Source: Lumbricus terrestris
Taxonomy: Eukaryota > Annelida > Clitellata > Crassiclitellata > Lumbricidae
NCBI GenBank assembly: GCA_949752735.1
Contig: OX457037.1
Coordinates: forward strand, 36,275,371-36,339,370
Reading direction: 5' to 3'
Length of the DNA stretch: 64,000 nucleotides
Position 1 is the stretch's first letter, and every line of letters starts with the position of its first letter. Shown here in pieces: positions 1 to 12,021 of this stretch. The notes under the pieces were generated by a model. The model had not been told where the DNA came from and made no database searches. It saw only the letters and a list, made by a program, of their open reading frames with translations. Both the position numbers and the translations under genes were made by a program.

Positions 1-204
1 CGTACCGGTATAGGCTACGATCAATGATGCATATATGTAGCCTATGGAGAGTTCTGCATTATATTCTAAACATTATTATCACAGCGAGTTAGGTTTCAGC
101 ACAAAGGTCCGGAGTTCAAATATATAATCTTACCAAAGTAGATTTTTAGGAGGGGGCTGCACTCAATCGATTGGCCATGACGCTCGGTTTGCAATGCGGA
201 GAGT

Positions 205-816
205 AGGGCCAAGGCCGTAGCCAGGATTTTGTTGGGGGGGGAGGTGGTGGTTACCCATACCTTGATCAAATTCTGAAGACCTTTTTTAGTACTTTAATGC
301 CTTGCAGTCGAATTCTTCTACTCGCGGAAAACTTCGCTTGTATTGCGCATGCCAATTTTTTTTGGGGTGGGGGGTTCAAATGCTGTGTGTAATTTTTCTA
401 GGGGACAATGTTTCGTATAGTATACATGTGCACAACACCTCTCAATTTTTTCTGGGGAATTCTGATTCCTGGGAAACTCCCCCCAGAGACGCTTACGTGT
501 AGATTAAATGGCAGCCTAAAATGTTACTATTGCAATGTGGAAATTCAAAAATGTGAACAATGAGGGAAGGGAACATTAATTTTATTGAAGTCTTAAGCAA
601 TGTCTTTCAGCGATGAAATTATGAGAAATTTTTTGAGATGACGGCTTAAAATGTTACCATTATCCTATAATTAGGAAAATTTAAACAAAAGAAGGGGACG
701 CTTTTTAAGTCATAAACCACGACTATGAGCACAGAAATGATGAGCATTTTCGCTAAAATGACAGTCTAAAATGCTACCATTGCAGTGTGGAAATAAAAAA
801 TAATGATAATTGGGAG
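205..816. repeat. Degenerate MITE / satellite fragments
   Basis: Begins with a CGTAGCCAGGATTTTG-like terminus followed by a G-run, like MITE ends elsewhere in the window. Around 430-505 it carries a decayed copy of the terminus seen at 60.8-61.2 kb (a CCCAGAGACG block followed by TAGATTAAA). From about 510 to 800 are three diverged copies of the unit that forms the satellite at 6.05-7.69 kb (TTAAAATGNTACCATTGCA core). No intact ends were found, so this is a relic. Confidence 0.5.
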
Positions 817-1183
817 CATGGGCGCCCGCACATAGGAGCAGGAGGGGGCACTTGCCCCCCTGGAAAATTGAAACCTATTTTTCTCACTACTACTTTTGGG
901 GTTATAACAAATTTATTCGCATTAGATAGTTTAAAAAGCTACTTTTAACTAATACTCTTCGTTTTTAAAGTTTCTTTGCGAATTGCGCTAAAGAAACAAT
1001 TCATATTAGACAATTTTAAAAGTGAAACTGAGAAATGTACATCAATAAACCTCTATGAAAAATACCCATGCTAGTTCTTATTTTCCTGCATGCTTAGAAT
1101 TTTTTTGACCTCTTGCTACAATTTTTTCAACCTTGACCATCGTCTTTTGCCCCCTCATGCAAAAATGTCTGCGGGCGCCCATG
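817..1183. mobile_element. hAT-like MITE with 8-bp TSD
   Basis: The termini are inverted: CATGGGCGCCCGCACAT on the left against a right end finishing GCGGGCGCCCATG. It is flanked by a perfect 8-bp direct repeat ATTGGGAG (809-816 and 1184-1191). G-run and C-run blocks lie just inside the ends. There is no coding capacity. The 8-bp duplication and terminal form suggest a non-autonomous hAT element; the superfamily is inferred. Confidence 0.8.
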
Positions 1184-1191
1184 ATTGGGAG

Positions 1192-1638
1192 GAGCATATC
1201 CCCTCCCCAAACACCTCCCCCTGTTACCATGTGGCTCAAACAATGGTTGCAAAGATAAAAAAAATATTATACATGCAGGTTTACACATAATTAGTTTTAA
1301 ATTAGTTTTACACATTTTGGGTGGACTGAGCCCGTAAACCGCCGCCTATATTATGTTAGCCTATATACGACATATTATACCATTCCAGAACCTCAATTGT
1401 TGGCTTCAAAAAATAAGGTCTTTCCTGTTTCCTCCATTTCTCTAATGGTGTTAGTCCATCTCTATTCAACCTTTCTTCATATTCCAAATCTTTGTAACCC
1501 ATACAATTCTGTGGCTCATCTTATCGTCATGATCTGATTTATTGTAAAATTTTACATAGAAATAAGAGCTACAAAATCAAATCTTCCTTATTATAGTTCT
1601 TACATCGTGTGCTACGGTAAGTGCATTAGGCCATATGG
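1192..1638. other. Intergenic, nothing recognised
   Basis: AT-rich sequence. The short reading frames here have no coding character, and I see no RNA gene or element boundary. Confidence 0.5.
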
Positions 1639-1895
1639 CAGTAGCGGCGCCAAGGCGGAGCTATGGGGCTAAGCCCCCCATAAAAAGGCATGTAGACTTC
1701 TAAAACTAAAATATTTCCACGATAAGCCCCACTCTAAAAAAAATTAAATAGAAGTTCCATCATCACTCATCACGACATTTCGACAGGATGACTAAAAAAG
1801 GTCATCAGAAATAATTTTGGCGGATGAAAATGGAAAATTTCCGCGAGGGTTCAGCCTCCCCCCCCCCCCAATCTGAAATCCTGGCGCCGCCACTG
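1639..1895. mobile_element. hAT-like MITE, same family as 26.4 kb copy
   Basis: Left end CAGTAGCGGCGCCAAG and right end finishing GGCGCCGCCACTG are inverted repeats. The interior shares a stretch containing ATGACTAAAAAAGGTC and GGCGGATGAAAATGG with the element at 26449-26773. The flanks repeat CATTAGG, but the left copy is separated from the terminus by about 8 bp, so the duplication is imperfect. Confidence 0.65.
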
Positions 1896-2738
1896 CATTA
1901 GGTTATTTCATTTTTACATTATTTCCCTTCGGGAGTGTTCAAACACCAAAAACACCTCCTAAATGCGGCTTTGTGATCGATCATTATTATAATTGTGTAG
2001 CCTATACCTCTGGTCTAAAAATTAAATAATAATAATCTTAAATAATTATAGTCCATATATTTTATTGCATAAGCCGATGATTTCAGGACGTGATTCGTGG
2101 TGACATGCACGAACTTTTCCTTGAGTAGGAAGTGAAGCGTTTGGAGATCCGTGTAGGCCTACCAGAAGCCATTTGATTTGAAGTGCGTGGGTGTTTGTTC
2201 TCCCACACAATTCGCAAACCATAGCCTGCATATGCACGCCTAAACTAAACCTGATCTTGTAAAAGTAGGCTATAATGAAACAGGACTTCTCCGACTTTTC
2301 TTCTCGTTTGTGCCAATATAACAATTATGGAGACACATTTAAAAATATAGGCCTATCCTATAGGCCTATATATAGACCTATATAAGTTCAAACGAAGATT
2401 GTCACTAAGTCTATAGCCTATGATTTCTTAATATTATTGAAGGCCATTGACGCCGTTTGCGACTGATTTGACTGATTTTCGTTTATTTTCAATTTTAATG
2501 TGATTGCCTAAAATTGAAAACCATTAAGCCTAGTCTATACATGTAGGACTATAGGAAAATGTAATATATACGCACTCGATATTTCTTTAGATATAAATTA
2601 TTGCTTAAAGGCCGATTTCATACGAATAGCGTATACAGGGTCTATATAGGTCTATGGGCTGGTTATATATAATTATATAACCCTTAAATAAACGCTGCCA
2701 TAATTATGGTATATGCTTATATATTTATTTATTTAGGC

Positions 2739-2798
<60 letters not shown>

Positions 2799-3594
2799 TT
2801 TAAATTCTTATGACTGGCGAGGGAGAGAAGATCATCGATTCATCGGGGGAGCCAAGTGGGTGAATAAAGGTATACGCCATTCTCAATAGTCTGATCCAAG
2901 GGAAAGATGCCAAAAGTAGGCATATAGCCTACTATAAAAATGTTTTAGGAAAACGTGGAAAACAGTTCCGTTGTCAATACGAGATTGCATGTTTAAACCT
3001 TTGGGAAGCTCTTTCTCCTCTTCCCTAAAAATGCTTCCCGCGGTCCCTATACATGTATACTGCAGATAGATCTAAAATACGCAAACACGCGTATAGGCTA
3101 TTTGACTAATTCCTTGTATACATGTATATATAAACCCTAAGGGTATTGTGTGTTTTCTTATTGTTGTCATGTACTGTGTGGCCTGACCCAGGGTTATAAA
3201 CTATAGGTCGATGTAGGCCCGTATAGTATAGGTCTACATAACAATTACACATGCATACAAGCCTGGGGTTGAGCCTATAGGGCCTATGTCTTTCTGTCTA
3301 TATGATTTATAGGTCTATAGATACGCGCGTGCAATGCTGTAATTTGAGATCCATATAGTAAAAATCAGATACGTTTTCAATTAACAGCTTCAGTATCACT
3401 CCACGGATATCTCAATTCATCCTTCCATCTACAATCTCCAAGAGATCTCATCCATCCTATATACATGTATATTATATAGGCTAGCTATGTATCCTATCAA
3501 TCCATGCATTAAGTGCATCCACCCGTCCGTCCGTCTGTTTGTCGATTCATCCTTCGATCACGTGATCGGTGATGATCCATGGGAGATTACAACG
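1896..3594. other. AT-rich intergenic DNA rich in TAGGCCTA-like words
   Basis: Contains many TATAGGCCTA-type words and one TA/GT microsatellite, but no convincing exon. A 92-codon minus-strand frame at 2046-2324 includes a CxxC stretch but has no recognisable family and no partner exons. Confidence 0.5.
2741..2798. repeat. (TA)n(GT)n microsatellite
   Basis: An uninterrupted TA run followed by a GT run. Confidence 0.95.
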
Positions 3595-3651
3595 ACTCAT
3601 CCATCCATCCATCATATCCAACCATCCATCTCCATCCAACCATCCAGCCAG
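3595..3651. repeat. CATC-type simple repeat
   Basis: Imperfect CCAT/CATC tetranucleotide repeats lead up to the left end of the adjoining MITE. Confidence 0.8.
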
Positions 3652-3803
3652 CATAGGCGCAATCACGTCCTAAAAGTTGGGGGGGGGGACCAAATGAATC
3701 ACGTCCTAAAAGTTGGGGGGGACCATAATGATAAAGTCAATGGGACCACTCAAAAGTTGGGGGGGACGCGTCCCGTGGGTCCCATAGGGTGGTTGCGCCT
3801 ATG
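3652..3803. mobile_element. Short hAT-like MITE in a simple repeat
   Basis: Perfect terminal inverted repeats CATAGGCGCAA / TTGCGCCTATG bound a 152-bp element whose interior repeats a TCCTAAAAGTTGGGGGG unit. The flanks are 8-bp copies of CCAGCCAG, though the surrounding DNA is itself a CCAG-type repeat, so that duplication is weaker evidence than elsewhere. Confidence 0.65.
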
Positions 3804-3811
3804 CCAGCCAG

Positions 3812-4235
3812 CCAGCCAGCCATGCAGCCAGCCAGCCAGCCTGCATGCCATCTATCCATTCATGTATTTATTAAAACAACAAACAAGTCAGCCAAAACGA
3901 CTCAATCAATAAATCAATAATCAATAAACCAATCAATAAGTCAGTCAGTCAGTCAATCAATCCATCAAGCCATCAATCCAACAAGTCATCAGTAAAGAAA
4001 ACAAGCCATCAGGCATTCAACAAGCTATCAATCAATCAATCAATCAATTAATCAATCAATCAATCAATCAAGCCATCAATCAATCCATCAAGCCATCAGG
4101 CAATCAATCCAACAAGCCATCAGTAAAGCAAGCAAGCCATGAAGCAATCAATACATCCAACAATCAATCAATCATTTCAACAGGTCATCCATCAATCAAT
4201 CCTTGCGTTCAACCATGCATATACCAACTAACCCA
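3812..4235. repeat. CAAT/CCAT tetranucleotide repeat tract
   Basis: Long imperfect runs of CAAT, GTCA and CATC words, densest at 4028-4090. Reading frames here are repeat translations. Confidence 0.9.
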
Positions 4236-4631
4236 TCCATCCAGATGCTATCTAGGCTACATATACTATCGACCAAGGCCTATATTCAGACAAACTATTA
4301 TATAGTAGGCATACTCTAAAGTTATAGGCCGGATGGAAATCGACGTTCTTAACCGCATAGCCCTCTATAAGACCGCACACAGCAGGGCTGTTTTTAAGGA
4401 ATTTTTCGAACTGCGCAACTCCTTCTTTCCTTTCCCATCACCCATGGTAAATTACTTCCGATCGAAGAACAATTACCTTTTTTGCTAATTTTCAACTGTA
4501 CAGAAGTGCTTCTAAAGTTGCACAAATCCATTTAGAACTGCACATTTTGTGTAGGCTACAACTGCACGTTAAAAAAGCCCTGGCACACAGTTCGCATGCT
4601 AGCTGACACCTATGATAAACCAATAATATAC

Positions 4632-4725
4632 CTGAAGTAGTTTCGTGGCAGATGGCAGGTCGACCGATGTAGATGACAGCGAGAAGAAAGACACAGCAGC
4701 TGCAATGTCGATCGCTGGTAGACAT
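4632..4725 (-). CDS. Possible signal-peptide first exon (unrecognised protein)
   Basis: On the minus strand an ATG at 4725 opens a short frame whose residues 10-20 form a hydrophobic core (CVFLLAVIYIG), as in a secretory signal peptide. It reaches a donor-like CAG|GTATAT at 4632/4631. A GC-richer stretch at 5.2-5.3 kb lies upstream, as might a promoter. The frame stays open upstream to 4869, so the start is uncertain. I found no convincing downstream exon between 4630 and 1, and no family is recognisable. This is a weak call: it rests on a hydrophobic run plus one splice motif, and chance is a real alternative. Confidence 0.2.
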
Positions 4726-4869
4726 TTTGTCGCCCTCTTCCAAACAGATTCGTGCGCTAACGAGCAGCGATGGCCACACTAATAGTTCAGTCACTGAATA
4801 CACGATGCAACAGTCATAGTCCTTTTGTTTCGCGATTAAATTCGGATTAATACAACAGCAGCTTCTCAA

Positions 4870-5470
4870 GAGTCACGTTAAGAGTCTTTTAACGTTTTTT
4901 TTTATCCACGCGTGGCCTTATACTATATGATACGCAATACGTGCTCGTATATTCCTAGGACGATATTAATACAACTTATACCGGATTTTGTCGATCTGAT
5001 AAACAGTGTCAATTACCGAATCTACTTTATAATAAATGCTGTAAATCTGCGCGAGTTTAATTTCGCTAGCTCTACGCTGGTTTACGTAGGCGATGAGCAT
5101 TTAACCCTGATACCGTGTAGGCGTATTATACGCTGAAACCGACGTCTGCCTTGATTCAACAAATCCCGCTCATTTTGTTAGTTCCTAAAATTGGCACCGG
5201 ATCCAGTCACAACGCTTAGTTCCGCCTCCACGTTGGCGGGCTCGCTGTCCATCCGCTTATTGGTGTCTCCATTGGCGACAGAGGGCGCGGTCTCGTATAC
5301 GGGCGGACGTCATGATTGTCGACCACTTGCTACTCAAGGGCAGAGATAGAAATTATTAAGTTGCACCGGGTGGAGTATGAAACAACAAAGTGACATTGTG
5401 TAACAACACTGTTATAGTCTATTATTGTACATAAAAAACTGGGATGTCAGATCATGATGAATGTGGTTAG
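4870..5470. other. Intergenic, GC-richer stretch at 5.2-5.3 kb
   Basis: No gene seen. The patch around 5210-5320 is richer in G, C and CpG than its surroundings and could be promoter-like for something transcribed leftward. That is inference only. Confidence 0.35.
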
Positions 5471-5690
5471 GATAAGTGCTTAAAGTGTGGAAAAGAATTA
5501 GTGCCTGGACGCCCGTCGCCTCTCCAGGCTATGCTGTTCAAAAAAGGGGCGGGACGGCGTTAAGAATTTAAAATAAGCGCCTGGATGCCGTCCATCCACT
5601 CTTTAAGCCCTGGTTAGGTTTGCAAAGACCTAACTGTGAGTCCTAAGAAAGACTAAGGGGTTGAACCTCTTACCTCTCAACCCCGCCACT
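5471..5690. repeat. Unclassified interspersed repeat
   Basis: Contains a segment reading AGTGCCTGGACGCCC that recurs at 44.12-44.15 kb with matching flanking words (AGTGCTTAAAG). It is therefore a dispersed repeat, but no ends or class can be assigned. Confidence 0.45.
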
Positions 5691-6052
5691 GGTAATTCTC
5701 ACGGTTTCCTGCTTCGATTCGATGGAGAGATAGGCCCTATACACACCAACAGCAGCAGGACACAAGCATGCTTAAGGTAGGAGAGTCAAGGTCAGAAATA
5801 TTATCTGCTTGGGGTAGCCTATCTGTCACAGGCAGTGTTTAATCTAGACGTCTCTGGGGGGGGGGAAAGTTCCCCCCCCCAGGATTGACATTTCCCCCCC
5901 AGAAAAATTTGACAAAATATTATTGGTTTTTAGTTACTGTTTTCATCATTGTTTTACATGAAGCGTTATAATAAACCGTGATATTATTTATTATTATATG
6001 ATTATAATGACATTATTTACTACTATAATATATGATACTATCATGCTAAGAT

Positions 6053-6512
6053 GACACCTTAAAATGCAGCCATTGCAATGTGGAAATTCAAAAAGTTTCT
6101 AATAAGTCACTGAAAAAGTACAGCTATTTTGTTAAGACGACACCTTAAAATGCTGATATTGCAATGTGGAAATTCAAAAATTTTCTAATGGGTCACTGAA
6201 AAAGTACAGCTATTTTGCTAAGACGACACCTTAAAATGCTGCCATTGCAATGTGGAAATTCAAAAAGTTTCTAATGGGTCACTGAAAAAGTACAGCTATT
6301 TTGTTAAGACGACACCTGAAAATGCTGACATTGCAATGTGAAAATTCAAAACGTCTCTAATGGGCCACTGAAAAAGTACAGCCTATTTTGTTAAGATGAC
6401 ACCTTAAAATGCTGCCATTGCAATGTGAAAATTAAAAAAATTTCTAATGGGCCACTGAAAAAGTACAGCTATTTTGTTAAGAGGACACCTTAAAATTCTG
6501 ACATTGCAATGT
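6053..6512 (+). repeat. 86-bp tandem array, left block
   Basis: About five copies of a unit containing ACACCTTAAAATGCTG, CATTGCAATGTGG and CACTGAAAAAGTACAG. Copies differ by scattered substitutions. Confidence 0.9.
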
Positions 6513-7062
6513 AGCTGTTACAGACCACATCAACAAGATTATCTGCTCTGGTACTGCCTCACTCTATGCCATCAGAACCCTCAAGGCTCATGGGGCATCC
6601 ATACAAGAGTTACAAACTTTTACTAGAGCTACTATCATATCAAGAGTTAGGTATGCCTCTCCTGCTTGGTGGGGTCTGGCTAGTGGATTGGACAAATCCC
6701 GTCTTGAGGGCCTCATGAACAAACTTAGACGAGCCGGCTACTTACATCCTGATACACTTACAGCAGAAACTTTAGCTCAAGAGGCTGATAAAGTGCTTTT
6801 CAAAGCTGTTCTGGGAAACGAACTTCATGTCCTCCGTAACCTCTTTCCACTACAACGTGATCCATTATATAACTTTAGGGAAAGGGCTCACAATTTCATC
6901 CTCCCCAATAAAGACTCGTTAAACTTTATCCCAAGAATGTTATTCAAAAACATGTACTAACTATTTTGACCATAAGCTTTAAGCAGCCATACTGTTAATG
7001 TAAACCTACAGCGTTCTGTCTGTTGTTTATTGAATAAAACGAATATACATAATATACATACA
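6513..7062 (+). pseudogene. 5'-truncated CR1-like LINE, 3' end only
   Basis: An open frame (about 6516-6957, stop TAA) encodes the region after the reverse transcriptase of a non-LTR element. It has the family-typical order YAIRTL, YASPAWWG, RLEGLMNKLRRAG, the motif ADKVLFKAVL, and a C-terminus like FIPRMLFKNMY. A 3' UTR with AATAAA and a TACATA tail follows. It splits the satellite, and AATGT occurs at both junctions, consistent with a short target-site duplication. The catalytic domain is missing, so it is a dead-on-arrival copy. Confidence 0.8.
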
Positions 7063-7690
7063 TAATGTGAAAACTCAAAAAGTTTCTAATGGGTCACTGA
7101 AAAAGTACAGCTATTTTGTAAGAAGACACCTTAAAATGCTGCCATTTCAATGTTGAAATTCAAAAATTTTCTAATGGGCCACTGAAAAAGTACAGCTATT
7201 TTGCTAAGACGACACCTTAAAATGCTGCCATTGCAATGTGGAAATTCAAAAAGTTTCTGATGAGGCTCTGAAAAAGTACAGGTATTTTGTGAAGATGGCA
7301 CCTTAAAATGCTGCCATTGCAATGTTGAAATTCAAAAAGTTTCTGATGGGGCACTGAAAAGTACAGGCATTTTGTGAAGATGGCACCTTAAAATACTGCC
7401 ATTGCAATGTGGAAATTCAAAAAGTTTCTGATGAGGCTCTGAAAAAGTACAGGTATTTTGTGAAGATGGCACCTTAAAATGCTGTCATTGCAATGTGGAA
7501 ATTCAAAAAGTTCCTGATGGGGCACTGAAAAAGTACAGGCATTTTGTGAAGATGACACCTTAAAATGCTGTCATTGCAATGTGGAAATTCAAAAAGTTTC
7601 TGATGAGGCTCTGAAAAAGTACAGGCATTTTGTGAAGATGGCACCTTAAAATGCTGTCATTGCAATGTGGAAATTCAAAAAGTTTCTGAT
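7063..7690 (+). repeat. 86-bp tandem array, right block
   Basis: About seven further copies of the unit seen left of the LINE insertion. A subfamily reads GATGAGGCTCTGAAAAAG in place of GGGTCACTGAAAAAG. Confidence 0.9.
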
Positions 7691-7844
7691 GGGGAGGGGG
7701 CACAATGCACATCCCCATACCCCTCCCCCTCCCGGTCTCGGCGCTACGCGCCTCACGAGCGTCCGAACGCTCAATTGTCTCCCCCCCAGAAACCTGAATT
7801 CCCCCCCCAGAGGAGGGGGACTAGATTAAACACTGTGTCACAGG

Positions 7845-8354
7845 GAAGTAGCCATAAAAACTCTGGGGGGTTTCCACACGCCTATGGCTGTTACATTGCA
7901 TGATGCCAAGAAATCGTAATTTAAATCTACAATAGACTCACAGATCAAGGATCCATGCCTCTCTTATCTCGATTAAACGTAGCTTTTCGCGTGAAGCAGG
8001 CAGAAGGTTCCCGTCTCATGGTGCCAATAAGGGCTTGCCCAGTGTCGTCAGACCCATCCCACCAGGATTGGGAGTGCAACACCCACCCCACCCACTTTAG
8101 CGGATTGTTTTAGTTTTCATGTTGCAGGTCTTTATCTTAAATCGACAATTTAAGGAATAACTCACTGACTCAATGACTTACCCCAAACTCAGATGTGGCA
8201 TATGGGTTTGTGACAAATCATTTAGTATTTGGCTCATTGATTGTTATTCCTAGGTTACAATTATGTAAAGTGAATATAGTAGGACATGGTTGGTGTTTGC
8301 GGTCAAACACAAATATTACGTCTCTCTTTAGATCATCCTCTATGCCTTCAACTC
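7845..8354. other. Intergenic, nothing recognised
   Basis: No coding frame, RNA gene or element boundary seen. Confidence 0.5.
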
Positions 8355-8358
8355 TTAA

Positions 8359-8423
8359 CTCTTTAGCGACCGAGGGTATAGGATTTCCCATACCGTTAGC
8401 TACACTTTGGTCAGACTAAAGGG
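8359..8423. mobile_element. piggyBac-like micro-MITE, diverged copy
   Basis: Flanked by TTAA on both sides (8355-8358 and 8424-8427). The ends CTCTTTAG / CTAAAGGG are inverted. The interior GAGGGTATAGGATTTCCC is shared with the copies at 20.15 and 31.99 kb. Confidence 0.65.
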
Positions 8424-8427
8424 TTAA

Positions 8428-9253
8428 ACAGATGCATAAAATGTCAAGAGCCACATCAAACCCATGGTTCTACACACACAGCACCGTTGCAAGGGTCTTA
8501 AAAGGAGCCACTGTTATACAGACAGGAAGCTGTATAAAATATGAACATTAAGATTTAAATGTGGACATGGATATTGATTGCTGTAATTTAAACAGAATAT
8601 CCTGTCAATCACCTGTTCAAATAGGAGATTGGGTCTTGAAAGTTTTGCCCAATTTTACGAAGAGTTGGCTATAAAAGAGTATGAGAACATAAAAACCAAT
8701 CAAAGTCTTAGTTATTGTGAAACAAAAAAGACAGAACACACAAAAGAGTTTAGTCCATAATATAGTAGTTTTTAATGATATGCAAACACAAGTCGCATTG
8801 AACAATTAATCTGCATAAAATTTCAATGCACACGAATAGGAATGAGAATAATTTATTCACGAAGTTTCAGCACATGCCCAAACACAGGCACGCACGCCAA
8901 TAGAACGTGCCACACAAATATCCCAATGCCATGCTGACTTGCTAACAGGACACTCTATGATATGCGTTGCAAACCAGGCTGAGTGTAAAAAGGTATAATG
9001 CTAAAAAGTAAATATTCAATTCTTGCAAAACACCTTGACCAGTTATGGTGTGTTGAGCTTTGCGGCACAGAACACCACTTAGCGTTAAGCAGAATGGCCC
9101 GCAAAAAAGGAGTGTATCAATGAGTCCATGCAACATACATGTACCGTATATGGACATATTCAATGTCCAACAAACTTGACTATAAATCGCTTGAACTAAA
9201 TAAGTTTAAGAGTAACTTCGTGAACTGGTGTATGTACTTTTGTATGAGCATTT
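8428..9253. other. Intergenic, nothing recognised
   Basis: AT-rich; only short frames without coding character. Confidence 0.5.
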
Positions 9254-9441
9254 GTCAAGATTTCTACTCAGAGGCGCTCCCGACTACAGCGTGGACACTT
9301 GATCGGAATTTCGCGCCAAAGCGCACGAGCATACGAGTCAAGGACTTGCTCAAGGTCCCTACAAGGCGACTTGAGCTGGATTCAAACACCCAATCTTCCG
9401 GCTCCTAGGCACCGAGCATAACCTACACCACCGCGCCCCAC
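9254..9441 (-). mobile_element. tRNA-derived SINE, minus strand
   Basis: Read on the minus strand, the 5' part carries a B-box-like GGTGTTTGAATCC and the 3' part ends GGGAGCGCCTCTGAGTAG. The latter matches the 3' end of the L2-like LINE at 48.55 kb. A second copy is at 43212-43417. Confidence 0.65.
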
Positions 9442-10603
9442 AAGTAACTATGGAGCATTTAGTTATACCTAGTTGCAAGCGCCACTGATTACGTTTCCAT
9501 GTGTTATAGTCTTTTAAAAAATATATATGATGGTTCCTGCGCTGCAATGGAAATGCCCTCGTGTCCGATGCAAACATAACCAGTTACACACTCAACGAAA
9601 GAAATATTTCTACATTTGTGAAAGTCTTGCCATGGTACTTGCAGCAAAAAAGTAAAAGCAGCAGTATTTATTCAGTAGTAATTAGCATAAAACTTGAGTT
9701 CTGACCAAAACATTGAATGACAGACAACCTTATTTTACAGCCCTCAGGTTTTATCGCCATGTACAATCATGTTTTAGAAAAACATTATTAACGTATTCGC
9801 TTGGATACAGTGAGAAGTGAAACAATGGTCGAAGTTGATCTAAGTAGATTCGCTAGCAAATCACCAACAGATAATAATTATTACTGTTAATAATTCCACT
9901 GTAATCAAAGCTGCTTATCCACATATGGAAGCTGCGTATTTACAGGCCTTTCCCATAAACCAAGGTTTCTAAGTAGCAGCTAAATAGACTAGTCCACCGT
10001 CTACAATCGCACGAGAAATCTTTGATAAACTTTAAATTGCATAACTCTTAAAGGGGAATGAACGTTGCATTAGAAACTCTTGTACAAATAAAAAATATAC
10101 CAAAAATAAGTTATCGTCAAAGAAGAAAAACTACGTAGATTACATAGATTCAATTTGTGAAGAAAAGTTAAGGCTATAAATCTGCATTAACCACTCTAAG
10201 CAACTTTCCAAGTACTTAGGCCGCAAAAGAAACACCGAATATACCAGGTAATAGTGGATCCTTAAAATCTTTAAGTCCGTTCGTTGCTACTGTCATCTGA
10301 TATGCCATTTGAGGTGACAACTTAGCAAACACCCTGCATAGACATTGGACAGTAACGAAGTTTCAAAGCTCTTGCGCAATCACTGTTCTAAACAGTCCAC
10401 ATAACCACAGCACTTCAATCATGTACCGGTACTTCAATCATGCACTTCAGCACAATCAAAATGCGACTGCAGGTCACTGAAGGCACACTGTATCTAGAAC
10501 GAAAATCGAAAAACAGTACAATCAGATAGCAACGACGAATAAGTCTTGTTATTAACAACATGACTTTATAACACCGTTACTAACATTAATAGCACCGTAG
10601 CAC
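9442..10603. other. 3' flank of the Rabaptin gene
   Basis: No exon or element recognised. Confidence 0.45.
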
Positions 10604-10609
10604 TTTATT
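10604..10609 (-). promoter_or_regulatory. Candidate polyadenylation signal
   Basis: The first AATAAA on the minus strand downstream of the stop codon at 11104, giving a predicted 3' UTR of roughly 0.5 kb. Unproven: no transcript data. Confidence 0.4.
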
Positions 10610-11103
10610 ACTATAACCATTTTGATCAGATTTGCTACGTTACAATCTAGAGCCAATTGAAAAGCACAAAAATCAATTTTTCGTAAATAATTTTTACTTG
10701 GGTAACAGTTACTTCTCATGACATTGTACCAACCTACTAGCCACAACTGCTGTCTGCAATAATACTAAGCTGTTAAGCACCTGGGTGAACAAGTATTTCT
10801 TAATAATGACTTAAATTAATCTAACAACTGTACAATCCTCAGTATGCACTAATCACTAACCCATTACCGACCAAAGTATAGTACTTAAATGGCATGTGAA
10901 ATCCTGTACCCTCACTCAGTACGGGTTAAACGGTCAACAACAATGTCAACATAAAACAATGTCAACACGAGTTATTATTACATTAGATCATCACCAAAGT
11001 CATCACAGCCATCGCATCGAAACCATAAATATTCTCGCAACAAAAGAGCATTTCGTCGAAACTGCACCCCAGAAGTCGAAGAAGATTTGTAGGGTAGCGC
11101 GGG

Positions 11104-11286
11104 CTAATCTCCACACGGCGGATCGATTGACGTTTCGAGATGAGAGTTATCGATCGTTTCCTTCGCCCTGACCAGAGAATTATAGCAGGATTGGCAAAGA
11201 CTGGCCGCTCGACGGTTGGGACCGGCCGGAAGCGACCGAGAAACGCACTCTTCGCAGAACACATGACCACAGTGTTGACAGTGTTC
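11104..11286 (-). CDS. Rabaptin exon 17, FYVE-like finger and stop
   Basis: Residues 653-712 and TAG. Cys pairs 655/658, 663/666 and 683/686 complete eight zinc ligands (HCQHCGHVFCEEC, LCQSC). The canonical basic R(R/K)HHCR patch and RVC motif of PI3P-binding FYVE domains are replaced (EKEHCQH, SLC), so lipid binding may be weak or absent. A short acidic tail follows. Confidence 0.92.
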   Translation of the reverse strand, partial: EHCQHCGHVFCEECVSRSLPAGPNRRAASLCQSCYNSLVRAKETIDNSHLETSIDPPCGD

Positions 11287-11987
11287 CTGAAAACACGTCC
11301 ACCATTCATTCGTTCATGCTTCACAAGGTTAAGATCAACACTTTGTATTTACATTTTTTTAAACTTGGAAGAAAATGCTAGAATAAATCTGCTGAAATGA
11401 TACATCTATGAAATTAAGTATCACAGTAAAAAAAAATAATAATAACACCCAGAAATAATAATAACAATTAAAAATAAACTTTTGAAAAATTAAATTATCA
11501 TTGATATTATAGCCCTGCTGGAAATTATATCACTGATAAACATTATTATTTTTATTTGCTGGGAGATGAGAAATTCAGATAATCTTATAAAGTAATGTCC
11601 CAGAAAATTACAACAACATAAAAATTTTAAGTCGTTAAACTCTACTCCACTATCTTAGAATTGGGAGTCTCGTGTTTTGAGTCCAGTGGATGATGAAGAT
11701 GATGCACTGATGCTGAGATTCACTATGCAAGCGAACGCTAAGAAAGCCTTAATTTATCAACTAATTGTGCTAAGAAATAATAATAACAATTAATAATAAT
11801 ATGAAAATTAAATTGCTATTAGCGCTATCAAGGAATTGTACCATCTCTTTAATGTGAGTACATGACTTAAAATATCTCTTAAAAATTGAATCTTTGTACA
11901 CAAATGTTGTGTGTTTGCAGGCGTTTCATTAAAGAAAAAATACTATTATTACTATTAACATATTACAAACATTGCACCCTCTCTTTT

Positions 11988-12021
<34 letters not shown>

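Larger units (their letters stand above)
5833..7835. mobile_element. 2-kb MITE-like element with satellite interior
   Basis: Inverted termini CAGTGTTTAATCTAG and CTAGATTAAACACTG bound the element. A 9-bp direct repeat TGTCACAGG flanks it (5824-5832 and 7836-7844). Just inside the ends are G-run and C-run blocks. The interior is a tandem array with a unit of about 86 bp, interrupted by a LINE fragment. There is no transposase, so it must depend on another element. A shorter relative is at 60805-61227. The superfamily is uncertain. Confidence 0.75.

Noticed and set aside
2046..2324. 92-codon minus-strand ORF with a CELCG stretch, possibly pairing with the 4.6-kb exon
   Set aside because: A single CxxC and a plausible GTAGGC donor are not enough; no family match and no demonstrable phase partner.
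3896..4235. CRISPR-like regular repeats
   Set aside because: Tetranucleotide simple repeat without spacer structure in a eukaryotic genome.
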